In this document: positions 26,699 to 35,887 of the stretch, piece after piece
How the letters are laid out: every line of letters begins with the position of its first letter
Position numbering within the stretch: the first letter of the stretch is position 1
From: Stappia sp. BW2
GTDB taxonomy: Bacteria > Pseudomonadota > Alphaproteobacteria > Rhizobiales > Stappiaceae
Assembly (NCBI RefSeq): GCF_008107695.1
Contig: NZ_VIRG01000070.1
Span: 496,001 to 560,000, forward strand
Direction: 5' to 3'
Length of the DNA: 64,000 nucleotides
Position numbers and translations under genes: made by a program
The notes under the pieces: generated by a model
What the model saw: the letters and a program-made list of their open reading frames with translations, nothing else
Told to the model about the DNA's origin: nothing
Databases searched by the model: none

Positions 26699-27805
26699 AT
26701 GACCAGTCAGCCAAAGACCGAAACCGGACGGATCAGTCGCAGAGGGCTTCTGGGGGCATCCGCCGCCGTCGGAGCCAGCGCATTGGCTGCCCCTGCGCTG
26801 GCGCAGGAACAGGCGACGCTGGAATGGAAGATGGTGACATCCTGGCCGAAAAACCTGCCGGGTCCCGGGATGACGGCGCAGCGCATTGCGGACAGGATCG
26901 AACTTATGTCCGGAGGACGGCTGCGCATCCGGCTTTACGCAGCCGGTGAACTGGTGCCGGCGCTGGGCGTGTTCGAGGCAGTTTCCGCGGGTACGGCGCA
27001 GATGGCGCATACGGCCTCGTTTTTCTGGCAGGGCAAGATCCCAGCCTCGGTCTATTTCACGGCGATCCCTTTCGGCCTGCTGCCGCATGAACACATTACC
27101 TGGATCGAACAGGGGGGCGGTCAGGCGCTTTGGGACGAGCTTTATGCTCCCTTCGGGCTGCGGCCCGTCATGGCCGGAAATACCGGCGTTCAGATGGGGG
27201 GCTGGTTCAAGCGCGAGATCAACACGCTGGACGATCTCAAGGGGCTGAAGATCCGCATGCCGGGTCTTGGCGGCGAAGTGATGCGCAGGCTTGGGGCAAC
27301 GCCTATCAGTCTGCCACCCGGCGAGCTGTTCCAGGCGCTGGACAGCGGGGTGCTGGATGCCACGGAATTCCTGGGGCCATGGTCGGACCGTGCAATGGGC
27401 TTCCAGAAAGCTGCCAAGTCCTACTATACGCCCGGGTTTCATGAGCCCAACGGAACCGGTGAAGCGATCTTCAACACAGTGGCGCTGGAAGGTCTGCCGG
27501 AAGACCTTCGCGCGATCATTCTGGAAGCCTGCAAAGCCGAAAACGGCCGGTCGCTTGCCGAAAGCGATTGGGAAAATGCGGGCGCGCTGCAGCTGTTGCA
27601 GGAGGAAGACGGCGTCGTTGTGCGTCCCTATCCGGATGACGTGCTGGAAGCGCTGCGGGTGACCTCTGCCGAGGTGCTGGCCGAATTTGCAAGCAAGGAT
27701 GCGCTCAGTCAGAGGATCTACGACAGCCACATCGCTGCCCGGTCCCGTCTGGCTCCCTGGAGCGATGTCGCCATGCGCCGGTTCATGGAAGCCCGGGACG
27801 GCTAG
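26699..27805 (+). CDS. TRAP transporter substrate-binding protein (DctP/TakP type), orphan
   Basis: Exported binding protein of 368 residues. A Tat-type leader (RISRRGLLGASAAVGASALA) ends near ALAQE at residue 36. The mature part has WKMVTSWPKNLPGPG, LKGLKIRMPGLGGEVMRRLGA and LPPGELFQALDSGVLDATEF, resembling TakP-like 2-oxoacid binding proteins. Its ATG starts one base after the thiD stop, so it is almost certainly translated from the TPP-riboswitch transcript. No DctQ or DctM permease gene is adjacent. The ligand is not deducible; a thiamin-related role is suggested only by position. Confidence 0.87.
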   Translation: MTSQPKTETGRISRRGLLGASAAVGASALAAPALAQEQATLEWKMVTSWPKNLPGPGMTAQRIADRIELMSGGRLRIRLYAAGELVPALGVFEAVSAGTAQMAHTASFFWQGKIPASVYFTAIPFGLLPHEHITWIEQGGGQALWDELYAPFGLRPVMAGNTGVQMGGWFKREINTLDDLKGLKIRMPGLGGEVMRRLGATPISLPPGELFQALDSGVLDATEFLGPWSDRAMGFQKAAKSYYTPGFHEPNGTGEAIFNTVALEGLPEDLRAIILEACKAENGRSLAESDWENAGALQLLQEEDGVVVRPYPDDVLEALRVTSAEVLAEFASKDALSQRIYDSHIAARSRLAPWSDVAMRRFMEARDG

Positions 27806-28413
27806 ACCTTCCTGCCAGGGCTGCGGGCTGAACACCGGTCCTGGCTGCAACCGATCTCCTTGCGGGCTGGTACACTCGAGCGATTGGCAGTTTGAAACCA
27901 GCGGACCGCAAAGCGATCGCTTCCGGGCGAAACGAACGGGCTGCACGCTGGAAAATTTCCTGACTAAAAGTGTTTTCGGAGCAAACAATTGCGGAACCGA
28001 GTCCGCATGGTCCTGTTTCCGCCAAGGAAGCTGATTGGTGATTTTACCAAGGAGCACCAAAGGGTTTGTCCTACAAACCGTTCACGTTCCTTTGCGAGAT
28101 CTGTGGCAAAGCCGCAACCATGCAGCGTTAAATTACGTTATGGGAAACTGATATCTGAACTGCCTATTTTTTGGGCAAATGTTTGGATGTGTGTCGTTTG
28201 GATAACGAACAGACTCTTAACTTGTCCTTTTTGAAGTGTTTTGACCATCGAGGCAGCATTCTCTGTGAAAAATGCTGCTTATTTCGCATTGCAGCATGAA
28301 AAACTGTTCGCAGACCTGACGTAAATATTCGGTTGAAACGAACGGCGTTCTCCTAAAATCCTGTCTCAGGTAGTCATCATTCGTCCGGGGGCTAGGGGAT
28401 GGGAGGAAACTCA
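27806..28413. other. Long gene-free region upstream of fadL-type gene
   Basis: This 608-bp stretch has no convincing frame. From about 28050 it becomes clearly AT-rich and probably contains the porin promoter. TTACGTT (28133) and GACGTAA (28318-28324) resemble halves of the inverted repeat at 10473-10493 but are 180 bp apart, so they do not form one operator. Nothing else was seen. Confidence 0.4.
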
Positions 28414-29745
28414 ATGCCGTGGGTAAACAAGAAAACAGTTCTACTTGCTTCAACAGCAGTAGCTCTATCAATGATTGCAAGTTCGGCCTTCGCTGGCGGT
28501 TTCGCGCTGAGAGAACAAAGCGCTTATTACCAGGGGATGTCTTTCGCAGGGAACGGAACGACGGGTGAGTCCATCTCCTCGATGTTCTGGAACCCGGCAA
28601 CGCTTATTGGCGCCGGCAAGGGGCTTACGATTGAATCGCATAGCTCCTTCATCATGCCTGAATCCGATATCGACGGAACCTTTACGCCAGGTGCGCTGAC
28701 AACCGTCAACGGTGCGACCACCAGCACTGTGGGCAGTGGCGACATCGCATCGGATGCCTGGGTGCCGTCCACATACACCGCTTACCGCTTCAACGATCAG
28801 CTGGTGTTCGGTCTTGCCGTCAACGCGCCGTTCGGGCTCAGCACCAAACCGGAACAGAACTGGGCGGGCCAATACTATTCCCGGTCATCCGAAGTGTTTT
28901 CGGTCAACGTAAATCCGGCCATCGCCTATCAGATCAACGACATGTTCGCTGTCGGTGTCGGGATCCAGGCGCAATATCTGCAAGTCCGGCTGAAATCGGC
29001 CTATCCGTTCTCCACCTCCGCTGCGACGACTGAATTCAAGGGGGAGGGCTATGGATTTGGCGTGACTGCCGGTCTGACCATCCGACCGTGGGAAGGAACT
29101 GAAATCGGTCTTGGCTACCGGTCTGCTGTCGCCAACGATCTTGATGGTTCCTACATCAATCCGGGCGGGCGCTTTTTTGTGGGTACGACCCCGGTTTCCT
29201 TTGCGGGCAATCGCGCAGGCATCAATGCGACAGTTGTTACACCGGACACAGTGACACTGTCGGCAAGTCACCGCATCAACGACGCTTTCAAGATCGCCGG
29301 TACGGTTGAATGGACCAACTGGTCCCGGCTGAAAACCGTGCATCCGAGCAGCGATGGCGGTACGGCGACCACCAATCCGACCGGTCTGCCCAACTTGGAA
29401 TTCAACTACGATGACGGTTGGTTCTTCGCGGTCGGTGGGGAATACAACTGGAACCAGCAGGTTACCTTGCGTGCAGGTGTCGGCTATGAGCTCTCGCCGA
29501 TTGACGAGAACATTCGCTCCACACGGTTGCCGGACAACGACCGTCTGTGGTTGTCGGCGGGTATGACCTGGTCGCCGGCGGATAACCTCGCTTTCGACAT
29601 CGGCTACTCGCACCTGATCCCGGCCGACACCAAGATCGACATTTCTGGCAACCACCAGGACTACAATTCCAACATCGGCACCTACACCGGCAAGGTCGAC
29701 AGCCAGGTGAACATCATCTCGGCCTCGCTCAGATACACCTACTGA
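28414..29745 (+). CDS. FadL/OmpP1/TodX-family outer membrane transport protein
   Basis: Outer-membrane beta-barrel of 443 residues for uptake of long-chain fatty acids or other hydrophobic compounds. A signal peptide (MPWVNKKTVLLASTAVALSM) precedes GGFALREQSAYYQGMSFAGN, the FadL N-terminal hatch with the family NPA motif in SSMFWNPATL. The protein ends in an aromatic strand (ASLRYTY) suited to barrel assembly. A strong GGGAGGA lies before the ATG at 28414. Together with the acyl-CoA ligase at 10657 it suggests fatty-acid use, but the two genes are not linked. Confidence 0.9.
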   Translation: MPWVNKKTVLLASTAVALSMIASSAFAGGFALREQSAYYQGMSFAGNGTTGESISSMFWNPATLIGAGKGLTIESHSSFIMPESDIDGTFTPGALTTVNGATTSTVGSGDIASDAWVPSTYTAYRFNDQLVFGLAVNAPFGLSTKPEQNWAGQYYSRSSEVFSVNVNPAIAYQINDMFAVGVGIQAQYLQVRLKSAYPFSTSAATTEFKGEGYGFGVTAGLTIRPWEGTEIGLGYRSAVANDLDGSYINPGGRFFVGTTPVSFAGNRAGINATVVTPDTVTLSASHRINDAFKIAGTVEWTNWSRLKTVHPSSDGGTATTNPTGLPNLEFNYDDGWFFAVGGEYNWNQQVTLRAGVGYELSPIDENIRSTRLPDNDRLWLSAGMTWSPADNLAFDIGYSHLIPADTKIDISGNHQDYNSNIGTYTGKVDSQVNIISASLRYTY

Positions 29746-29770
29746 GCGGGAGTTCGCTGACACAACGAAA

Positions 29771-29800
29771 CAAGGCCGGGGCAAACGCTCCGGCCTTTTG
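29771..29800. terminator. Bidirectional intrinsic terminator
   Basis: AAGGCCGGGGC (29772-29782) pairs with GCTCCGGCCTT (29787-29797) around a short AAAC loop, with T-runs on either strand. It separates the convergent fadL-type gene and the SDR gene. Confidence 0.8.
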
Positions 29801-29814
29801 CTATTTCACCAGCT

Positions 29815-30594
29815 TTAAAAGGCTGCCGGGTAAAGCCCGCCATCCATCAGGATGTTCTGACCGGTGATATAGCCGGCGTGACGGGAGCACAGGAAAGCGC
29901 AGGTCTGGCCGAATTCCTCTGCCGAGCCGAACCGTCCAACCGGAATTTCGGCAGCCTGTGCGGCGCGAACATCCTCAACGCTTTTTCCGCTCTGCTGCGC
30001 AGCGCGTTCAAAGCCGCCCTTCAGCCGGTCCGTATCCATCTTGCCGGGCAGAAGGTTGTTGACCGTTACGCCGTGTGGTGCGAGTTGGCGGCAGACGCCT
30101 GCCAGGAACGCGGTGAGACCAGCCCGCGCGCCGCTGGAAAGGTCGAGCCCCTCGATGGGCATCTTCACAGACAGCGAGGTGATGTTGACGATACGGCCAA
30201 AGCCGCGCTCCTTCATGCCGGGCACAACGGCCTGCATGAGCTCGATAGGGGTGACAAAGTTCTGCACCACACCTTCCAGAAGCGCTTCACGATCCAGCTC
30301 TGAATAGTCGCGCCGGGGTGGGCCGCCGTTGTTGTTGACCAGAATGTCCGGATTGGGGCAGGCCGCCAGAAGCGCCTTTTGCCCTTCTGAAGTGGAAACA
30401 TCTGCTGCGATGGCGGTAACGCTCACCCCGTAGCGGCTGTGAAGCTGCGAACGGGTTTCTTCCAGAACCGTTTCGGTGCGGCCGTTCAGCACGATGTCAC
30501 AGCCGGCTTCCGCCAGTGCTTGAGCGCAGCCCTTGCCGAGGCCGCGGCTCGACGCACAGATGATTGCCTTTTTGCCTTTGAGGCCGAGGTCCAT
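29815..30594 (-). CDS. SDR-family oxidoreductase
   Basis: Short-chain dehydrogenase/reductase of 259 residues. The nucleotide motif is CASSRGLGKGCA (a variant of TGxxxGxG), followed by NNNGG in LVNNNGGPPRRD. The usual YxxxK active site is not clear: after ITSLSVKMP the expected tyrosine region reads DLSSGARAGLTAF, so the catalytic Tyr and Lys seem replaced. The C-terminus (GQNILMDGGLYPAAF) is normal. AAGGAGA supports the start at 30594 (MDLGLKGKKA). Activity is uncertain because of the altered catalytic segment. Confidence 0.82.
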   Translation of the reverse strand: MDLGLKGKKAIICASSRGLGKGCAQALAEAGCDIVLNGRTETVLEETRSQLHSRYGVSVTAIAADVSTSEGQKALLAACPNPDILVNNNGGPPRRDYSELDREALLEGVVQNFVTPIELMQAVVPGMKERGFGRIVNITSLSVKMPIEGLDLSSGARAGLTAFLAGVCRQLAPHGVTVNNLLPGKMDTDRLKGGFERAAQQSGKSVEDVRAAQAAEIPVGRFGSAEEFGQTCAFLCSRHAGYITGQNILMDGGLYPAAF

Positions 30595-30844
30595 GAGCGA
30601 TCTCCTTGCTGCAATTTGGATAGGCTTTGTGACTGGCAAAAGCGGATGCTGTCAAATGCCCTTGGGGCAGGGGGGCTGCCTGCTGGCAACCGGCAGGTGG
30701 TCTCCGCTAGGCCATTTTTCCGGGCGTGTCGGCGTTAATCATAAGGCTTGAAAATAACCACCGCCGGGGAAGTCCCGCCATTTGTCATAATAGTGATACT
30801 TGAATCGCGTCTAAAGCGCTCCAAAGGGAATTTGGAGAAGTGCT

Positions 30845-31648
30845 ATGTCTACCGCAGAGGCATCGCGGCATTACCGGGCCTTGTTTATTTCCGACGTCCA
30901 TCTCGGCACGCGCGGTTGTCAGGCGGAGATGCTACTGGACTTTCTGAAGGACAATGAAGCCGAGACCATTTACCTGGTCGGTGACATTGCCGATGGCTGG
31001 CGTCTCCGGCGGTCGTGGTACTGGCCACAGCTTCACAACGACGTGGTTCAGAAGATCCTGCGCAAAGGCCGCAAGGGCGCGCGCATCGTCTACATTCCCG
31101 GAAATCACGACGAGTTTCTGCGCAGTTTCCTCGGTACCCACTTTGGCGGCGTTGAAGTGACCGACAGCATCATTCACGAAGCGGCCAACGGAAAACGCTA
31201 CCTGGTCATTCACGGCGACCAGTTCGACGTGGTGATCCGCCACGCCAAGTGGCTGGCCTTCTTCGGGGACAAGGCCTATGTGACCGCGCTCGGCATCAAT
31301 ACCTGGCTCAACATGGTGCGCCGCCGCCTTGGGCTGACCTACTGGTCACTGTCCGCCTGGGCCAAACTCAAGGTCAAGAATGCGGTCAGTTTTATCGGCC
31401 GTTTCGAAGAGGCGTTGTCTGACGAAGCTCGCCGGCAGGGTGTCGACGGCGTCATTTGCGGGCATATTCACCACGCCGCGGATCGAGATCTGGATGGCAT
31501 TCACTACATCAACACGGGTGACTGGGTGGAAAGCTGCACTGCGGTTGCCGAGCACCACGATGGAACATTTGAGGTGATCCGATGGGTGGACCATACGCAG
31601 CAGGAGGCTGTGCCGGCGAAAGCCAAGGAAGCGCCGGTCGCCGCATGA
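30845..31648 (+). CDS. plcP: PlcP-type metallophosphoesterase (phospholipase C / LpxH-like)
   Basis: Cytosolic or membrane-associated calcineurin-like phosphoesterase of 267 residues. Metal-site motifs are all present: D17-H19 in ISDVHLG, D47 in LVGDIADGW, N87-H88-D89 in PGNHDEF, H123 in VIHGDQFD, and H207-H209 in CGHIHHA. The fold is LpxH-like, but the coupled downstream glycosyltransferase is the hallmark of PlcP, which releases diacylglycerol from phospholipids during phosphate shortage in rhizobia and marine bacteria. A weak PHO-box-like sequence (TTGTCATAATAGTGATAC, 30782) precedes it. Assignment over LpxH rests on context. Confidence 0.8.
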   Translation: MSTAEASRHYRALFISDVHLGTRGCQAEMLLDFLKDNEAETIYLVGDIADGWRLRRSWYWPQLHNDVVQKILRKGRKGARIVYIPGNHDEFLRSFLGTHFGGVEVTDSIIHEAANGKRYLVIHGDQFDVVIRHAKWLAFFGDKAYVTALGINTWLNMVRRRLGLTYWSLSAWAKLKVKNAVSFIGRFEEALSDEARRQGVDGVICGHIHHAADRDLDGIHYINTGDWVESCTAVAEHHDGTFEVIRWVDHTQQEAVPAKAKEAPVAA

Positions 31649-32694
31649 GTTCCATTCTGATTGTGACGGATGCCTGGCATCCCCAGATAAACGGCGTGGT
31701 TCGATCGCTGGAGCGCACGGCCGAGGAACTGGAAAAGATCGGCGTGCGGGTGGAGTTTCTGACCCCTCAGGAGTTCACGACCCTGCCGTGTCCGACCTAT
31801 CCGGAAATCCGCCTGTCGCTGACCCACCGGGGCATCGTGCGCCGGAAAATCGAGGAATACGGCTGCGAGCATCTTCACATTGCAACGGAAGGCCCGCTCG
31901 GTCTTCTGGCCGCTAGCGTGGCCAACAAGGCAAGGCGTCCATTCACCACCAGCTACCACACCCGGTTTCCGGAGTATGTGTCGGCCCGTTTGCCGGTGCC
32001 GCTGACGTGGTCCTACAGCTGGCTGCGCCGTTTTCATAATTCCGGCTGCGGCTGCATGGTTGCGACACGGTCGCTGGAGCAGGATCTGCGCGGTCGTGGC
32101 TTTACCAATCTCATGCGCTGGTCGCGCGGGGTCGATGAACAGCAGTTCAAGCCCTATGAGGGATCCGTGCTGCCTGCCGACCTGCCGCGCCCGGTGTTCA
32201 TGTATGTCGGCCGCGTTGCCGTCGAAAAGAACATCAAGGCGTTTCTGGATCTCGACCTGCCCGGATCGAAGGTGGTGGTCGGTGATGGTCCTCAACTCGA
32301 CAATCTGCGCCGGGAGTATCCGGCAGTGCATTTCACCGGTTCGAAGGTGGGTGAGGATCTTGCAAGGCATTACTCGGACGCGGATGTCTTCGTTTTTCCA
32401 TCCCTCACGGATACCTTCGGCAACGTAATGCTGGAGGCTCTGGCCTGCGGCGTGCCGGTTGCCGCCTTTCCGGTGATGGGGCCTCTCGACGTCATCAGCG
32501 ATACGGGTGCAGGTGTTCTGTCCGAGGACCTTCGCGAAGCGGCGGAAGCGGCACTGGATATTCCACGCGACCATTGCCGGACGATTGCCATGAACTACAC
32601 CTGGGCGGCCAGCGCTCGCCAGTTCCTGGACAATTGCATCGAGGCGCAAGACATTTTCAATGGCCGTTTGGTGCGGGGAAAAGCTGCCGAATAA
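31645..32694 (+). CDS. GT4 glycosyltransferase, Agt-type (diacylglycerol glycosyltransferase)
   Basis: Glycosyltransferase of 349 residues with a GT-B fold. The N-terminal domain begins SSILIVTDAWHPQINGVVRSL and contains TEGPLGLLAA and TTSYHTRFPEY. The C-terminal donor domain has FMYVGRVAVEKNIKAFL and the EX7E-like FVFPSLTDTFGNVMLEALACG. ATGA overlap with the phosphoesterase stop shows coupling. In Agrobacterium and marine relatives, Agt next to PlcP makes glyco- or glucuronosyl-diacylglycerols that replace phospholipids. The sugar donor cannot be read from sequence. Confidence 0.82.
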   Translation: MSSILIVTDAWHPQINGVVRSLERTAEELEKIGVRVEFLTPQEFTTLPCPTYPEIRLSLTHRGIVRRKIEEYGCEHLHIATEGPLGLLAASVANKARRPFTTSYHTRFPEYVSARLPVPLTWSYSWLRRFHNSGCGCMVATRSLEQDLRGRGFTNLMRWSRGVDEQQFKPYEGSVLPADLPRPVFMYVGRVAVEKNIKAFLDLDLPGSKVVVGDGPQLDNLRREYPAVHFTGSKVGEDLARHYSDADVFVFPSLTDTFGNVMLEALACGVPVAAFPVMGPLDVISDTGAGVLSEDLREAAEAALDIPRDHCRTIAMNYTWAASARQFLDNCIEAQDIFNGRLVRGKAAE

Positions 32695-32896
32695 GGTCGC
32701 TGACTGCGCGTTTCGAGGCAGGCCGCGTGCCCGCGCACGAAATTGACACCAAGACAAGTTCCCGCTGGAACTGCCCGCCTTCCTGTGAAAACACTTGCAT
32801 GAAGACCCTGACCCCAAAACAGGCCCGGCGCGTTGCGCCGTGACCTGATGCGGCTTGGGTACCCATACAATGGTTTGACGTATAGAGCGAGTTCCG

Positions 32897-33922
32897 ATGT
32901 CGACAACACAATCGCAGCCTGTGTCTGAAGCTGGATCGAAGATGGCTGGACAGACCGTGTCCATCGAGGATGTAGAAGCTGCAGCGGAGCGGATCCGTGC
33001 CGAGGCCCTGGTGACGCCGCTGCTGCGCCATCCCCTGCTCGACGAGAGGACCGGGGCCACTGTTGTTATCAAACCGGAGAACCTGCAACGCAGCGGCTCG
33101 TTCAAGTTCCGCGGCGCCTTCAACCGGCTCAACCTCATACCGGAATCGGATCGTCCCAAGGGGGTGGTCGCGTGTTCGTCAGGAAACCACGCGCAGGGCG
33201 TTGCTGCAAGCGCGCAGTTGCTGGGTATGCCTGCAACCATCGTCATGCCGGCGGATGCTCCCAGGATCAAGCTGGACCGGACGCGCGGCTACGGGGCGAC
33301 CGTGATCACCTATGACCGGGAAACCGAGGATCGCGATGCGGTCGCAGGTGACTTGTGTTCCCGGTCCGGGGCCACGCTTGTCCACCCCTACAATGATGTC
33401 GGCGTTATCGCGGGGCAGGGCACTGTCGGGCTGGAAATGGCGGCGCAGGCGGCTGCGCTGGGTCTTCATCTGGACCACGTGTTGGCTTGTACCGGTGGCG
33501 GCGGATTGTCCAGCGGCATTGCGCTGGCGCTGGAAAGCAAATCGCCGGGTACGGTCTTTCACACAGCTGAACCGGCCTTGTTTGACGATTACAAGCGGTC
33601 TCTGCAGGCTGGTGAGCGATTGTCGAACCCGGTCAAGACCGGGTCTATCTGCGATGCACTCCTGACTGACTCGCCAGGGAATATCGGCTTTTCAATCCTG
33701 CAACGCGTCGCAGGTGAAGGGGTGACCGTCACCGACGAGGAAGCTCTCGCGGCTGTGGCATTTGCCTTTACTGAATTGAAGCTTGTCGTGGAGCCGGGAG
33801 GGGCGGTTGCCCTTGCGGCCCTGCTGGCCGGCAAACTGCCTGTTACGGGAAAGACCGTAGGCATCGTGCTGACCGGCGGAAATATCGATCCACAAATGCT
33901 GATGACGGCGCTGTCCCGTTAA
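32897..33922 (+). CDS. Threonine/serine dehydratase (PLP, fold type II)
   Basis: PLP enzyme of 341 residues that deaminates threonine or serine to 2-oxoacids. The PLP lysine is in SGSFKFRGAFNRL, the substrate loop in SSGNHAQGVA, and the phosphate-binding glycine loop in ACTGGGGLSSG. It lacks the C-terminal ACT regulatory domain of biosynthetic IlvA, so it resembles catabolic or serine/threonine dehydratases. 3-hydroxyaspartate dehydratase is another possibility. It is separated from agt by about 200 bp and likely has its own promoter. Confidence 0.85.
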   Translation: MSTTQSQPVSEAGSKMAGQTVSIEDVEAAAERIRAEALVTPLLRHPLLDERTGATVVIKPENLQRSGSFKFRGAFNRLNLIPESDRPKGVVACSSGNHAQGVAASAQLLGMPATIVMPADAPRIKLDRTRGYGATVITYDRETEDRDAVAGDLCSRSGATLVHPYNDVGVIAGQGTVGLEMAAQAAALGLHLDHVLACTGGGGLSSGIALALESKSPGTVFHTAEPALFDDYKRSLQAGERLSNPVKTGSICDALLTDSPGNIGFSILQRVAGEGVTVTDEEALAAVAFAFTELKLVVEPGGAVALAALLAGKLPVTGKTVGIVLTGGNIDPQMLMTALSR

Positions 33923-34327
33923 CGTGACCTTAGGGCCTGTTCGCTATAGCGGGGGCTACAAGCATGGCTTGTCGAATCCGGGTAAGGAAGACTATCGGAT
34001 GCGGCGGCCTGTTTGCCTTTTCGCCGGGACGATGTGAACGGGTTTGCTGAAAATCGAATTGTAACGCGCGGTGCCGGCAACGGTGCGGCGTTTTCTCCTT
34101 TTCTCGCCTGTTCATTGTCAGAGTTCCCGACGCGTCACACATGGCGCGGTTCGCCGTATGTTGCCTTTCAAAGCCCACAGCGGCTTCGGAGGGGCGGGTG
34201 GTACGCGCTGATTGGGTAGGGATCCCGCGCCTTTTCACAGGCATTGGCCGGTGGTGCGGAAACTGTAAAGAGATCAGCTCCGGCAGCCGGTACTTCGGCC
34301 GTCAGCATGCTGTTCCAAGAGGCATTT
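33923..34327. other. Gene-free region before the globin-coupled receptor
   Basis: This 405-bp stretch shows no convincing frame, hairpin or repeat. It presumably includes the receptor promoter, but no element could be pointed to. Confidence 0.3.
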
Positions 34328-35662
34328 ATGCAGACAAATACTTTGAAAGATCGGCTGACGTTTTTCCGTTACACTGATGAAGACCGGGTTTTGGCGCAGT
34401 CCCTGTGGCCGACAATCAAGGAAGCCTTGCCGAAGATCCTCGACGGGTTCTATGCGCATGTGAAAACCGTTCCGCATCTTGCGGCGCTTGTTGGTGACAG
34501 GCAGGCCGGCCTGGTGAAAGCGCAGATGAGCCACTGGGAAGGCCTGTTCGCAACGGGCCCGGATGAGGCCTACCAGGAACGCGCGGTGAAGATCGGTCTT
34601 ACCCACGAACGGATCGGTCTCGATCCCAGCTGGTACATCGGGGGTTATTCCTACGCCCTGACACAGCTGACGGAGATGATCCTGTCGAAGCGCTTCATGT
34701 CGGCAGGCAAGCGCTCGCAGGCTGTGCAGGTGATGACGAAGCTGGTCATGCTCGATATGGATGTGGCGATTTCCACCTATCACGATAAAATGGTGACCGA
34801 TGCAGTCGGTCGTGAAGCCGAATTGAAGGCTGCCATCCAGGAATTTCAGGATGTGCTCGGTGGTACGGTTGGCACGCTCGGCACGGCCTCCGAACAGCTT
34901 GAGGCCTCTTCAGGCAGTCTGCGCCGCGAAACCGTCGACATTGGCGAACGAATGATCAGGATGGATAACACCTCGGCGGAGACGGCGAGCGGTGTGCAGT
35001 CCAGCGCGACGGCGACAGAGGAAATGTCTGCGTCGATTGTCGAGATCGGACGTCAGGCGGAGCAGTCGCGCGAAATGGCTGTCAAGGCCGTGGCGGGGGC
35101 ACGCAACACCAACGAATCCGTCACCAAGCTTGCCGGCTTTGCGGACCAGGTCGGCTCGGTAATTGGTCTGATCTCGGAAATCGCGGCACAGACCAACCTT
35201 CTGGCATTGAACGCCACCATCGAAGCGGCCCGGGCCGGTGAAATGGGGCGGGGATTTGCGGTCGTCGCGGCCGAGGTCAAGGAGCTTGCCAGCCAGACTA
35301 CAAAGGCAACAGACGAAATCACCGAACAGGTTGCCAGCATCCAGCAGGCGACAAAGCAGTCGGTTCAGGATATCGACGGCATCACGTCGATCATCGGCGC
35401 GCTGTCCGAAATCGCGACCGGGATTGCGTCGGCAGTGGAACAGCAGGCGGCGGCAACGGCCGAAATATCCTCCAATGTGCAGATCGCGGCGCAGGGCACT
35501 CAGGCTTTCACGCAAGAGATCACTGCCGTGCGCGGGTCGGTGGAAAATGTCGATGGAGCAGTCGTCACCATTCAGGACATGTCGGCGGCGCTGAAGGACC
35601 AGGCTGGTCAGCTTGGTCAGCAGGCGGAACAGTTCTTCGCGAAGATCAACATCGGGCACTGA
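34328..35662 (+). CDS. Globin-coupled methyl-accepting chemotaxis sensor (HemAT-like)
   Basis: Soluble chemoreceptor of 444 residues. Residues 1-160 form a sensor globin with the proximal histidine at H93 ([20 protein letters not shown]). Residues 180-444 form the MCP signalling helices with the conserved hairpin tip at about 284-320 ([20 protein letters not shown]). There is no membrane helix, so it acts in the cytoplasm as an oxygen or gas sensor feeding CheA. The ATG at 34328 has AGAGG upstream; the open frame begins at 34244. It converges on a CheZ-like gene. Confidence 0.9.
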   Translation: MQTNTLKDRLTFFRYTDEDRVLAQSLWPTIKEALPKILDGFYAHVKTVPHLAALVGDRQAGLVKAQMSHWEGLFATGPDEAYQERAVKIGLTHERIGLDPSWYIGGYSYALTQLTEMILSKRFMSAGKRSQAVQVMTKLVMLDMDVAISTYHDKMVTDAVGREAELKAAIQEFQDVLGGTVGTLGTASEQLEASSGSLRRETVDIGERMIRMDNTSAETASGVQSSATATEEMSASIVEIGRQAEQSREMAVKAVAGARNTNESVTKLAGFADQVGSVIGLISEIAAQTNLLALNATIEAARAGEMGRGFAVVAAEVKELASQTTKATDEITEQVASIQQATKQSVQDIDGITSIIGALSEIATGIASAVEQQAAATAEISSNVQIAAQGTQAFTQEITAVRGSVENVDGAVVTIQDMSAALKDQAGQLGQQAEQFFAKINIGH

Positions 35663-35705
35663 GACCATTCCGGCAAACTGTCGTGATTAACCCACCCGAG
35701 ATTTT

Positions 35706-35726
35706 GTCCCGGCCTTGTGCCGGGAC
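35706..35726. repeat. Short perfect hairpin
   Basis: GTCCCGGC-CTTGT-GCCGGGAC forms an 8-bp stem 43 bases after the receptor stop, without a T-run. It may stabilise the 3' end of the transcript. Confidence 0.5.
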
Positions 35727-35835
35727 GCCCAAGGTGCGGACAATCCTGTTGTCTCGCGCCTTTCTCTCACCCTCATCCGTCCATAGACCCTGGCCCTGAG
35801 GCATCGTACCGGGGCTTGTTGGTGGACGAAGACAC

Positions 35836-35864
35836 AAAAAAGGCGCCGCAGTGGGCGCCTTTTT
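35836..35864. terminator. Bidirectional intrinsic terminator
   Basis: AAAAAA-GGCGCC-GCAGTG-GGCGCC-TTTTT lies between the convergent chemoreceptor and CheZ-like genes, 24 bp after the CheZ-like stop. Confidence 0.9.
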
Positions 35865-35887
35865 CAAACGTCTTGTCAGATTTGGCC

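Noticed and set aside
30845..31648. LpxH (UDP-2,3-diacylglucosamine hydrolase) as the final name
   Set aside because: The fold and metal motifs fit, but coupling with an Agt-type glycosyltransferase favours PlcP; no lipid A genes are near.
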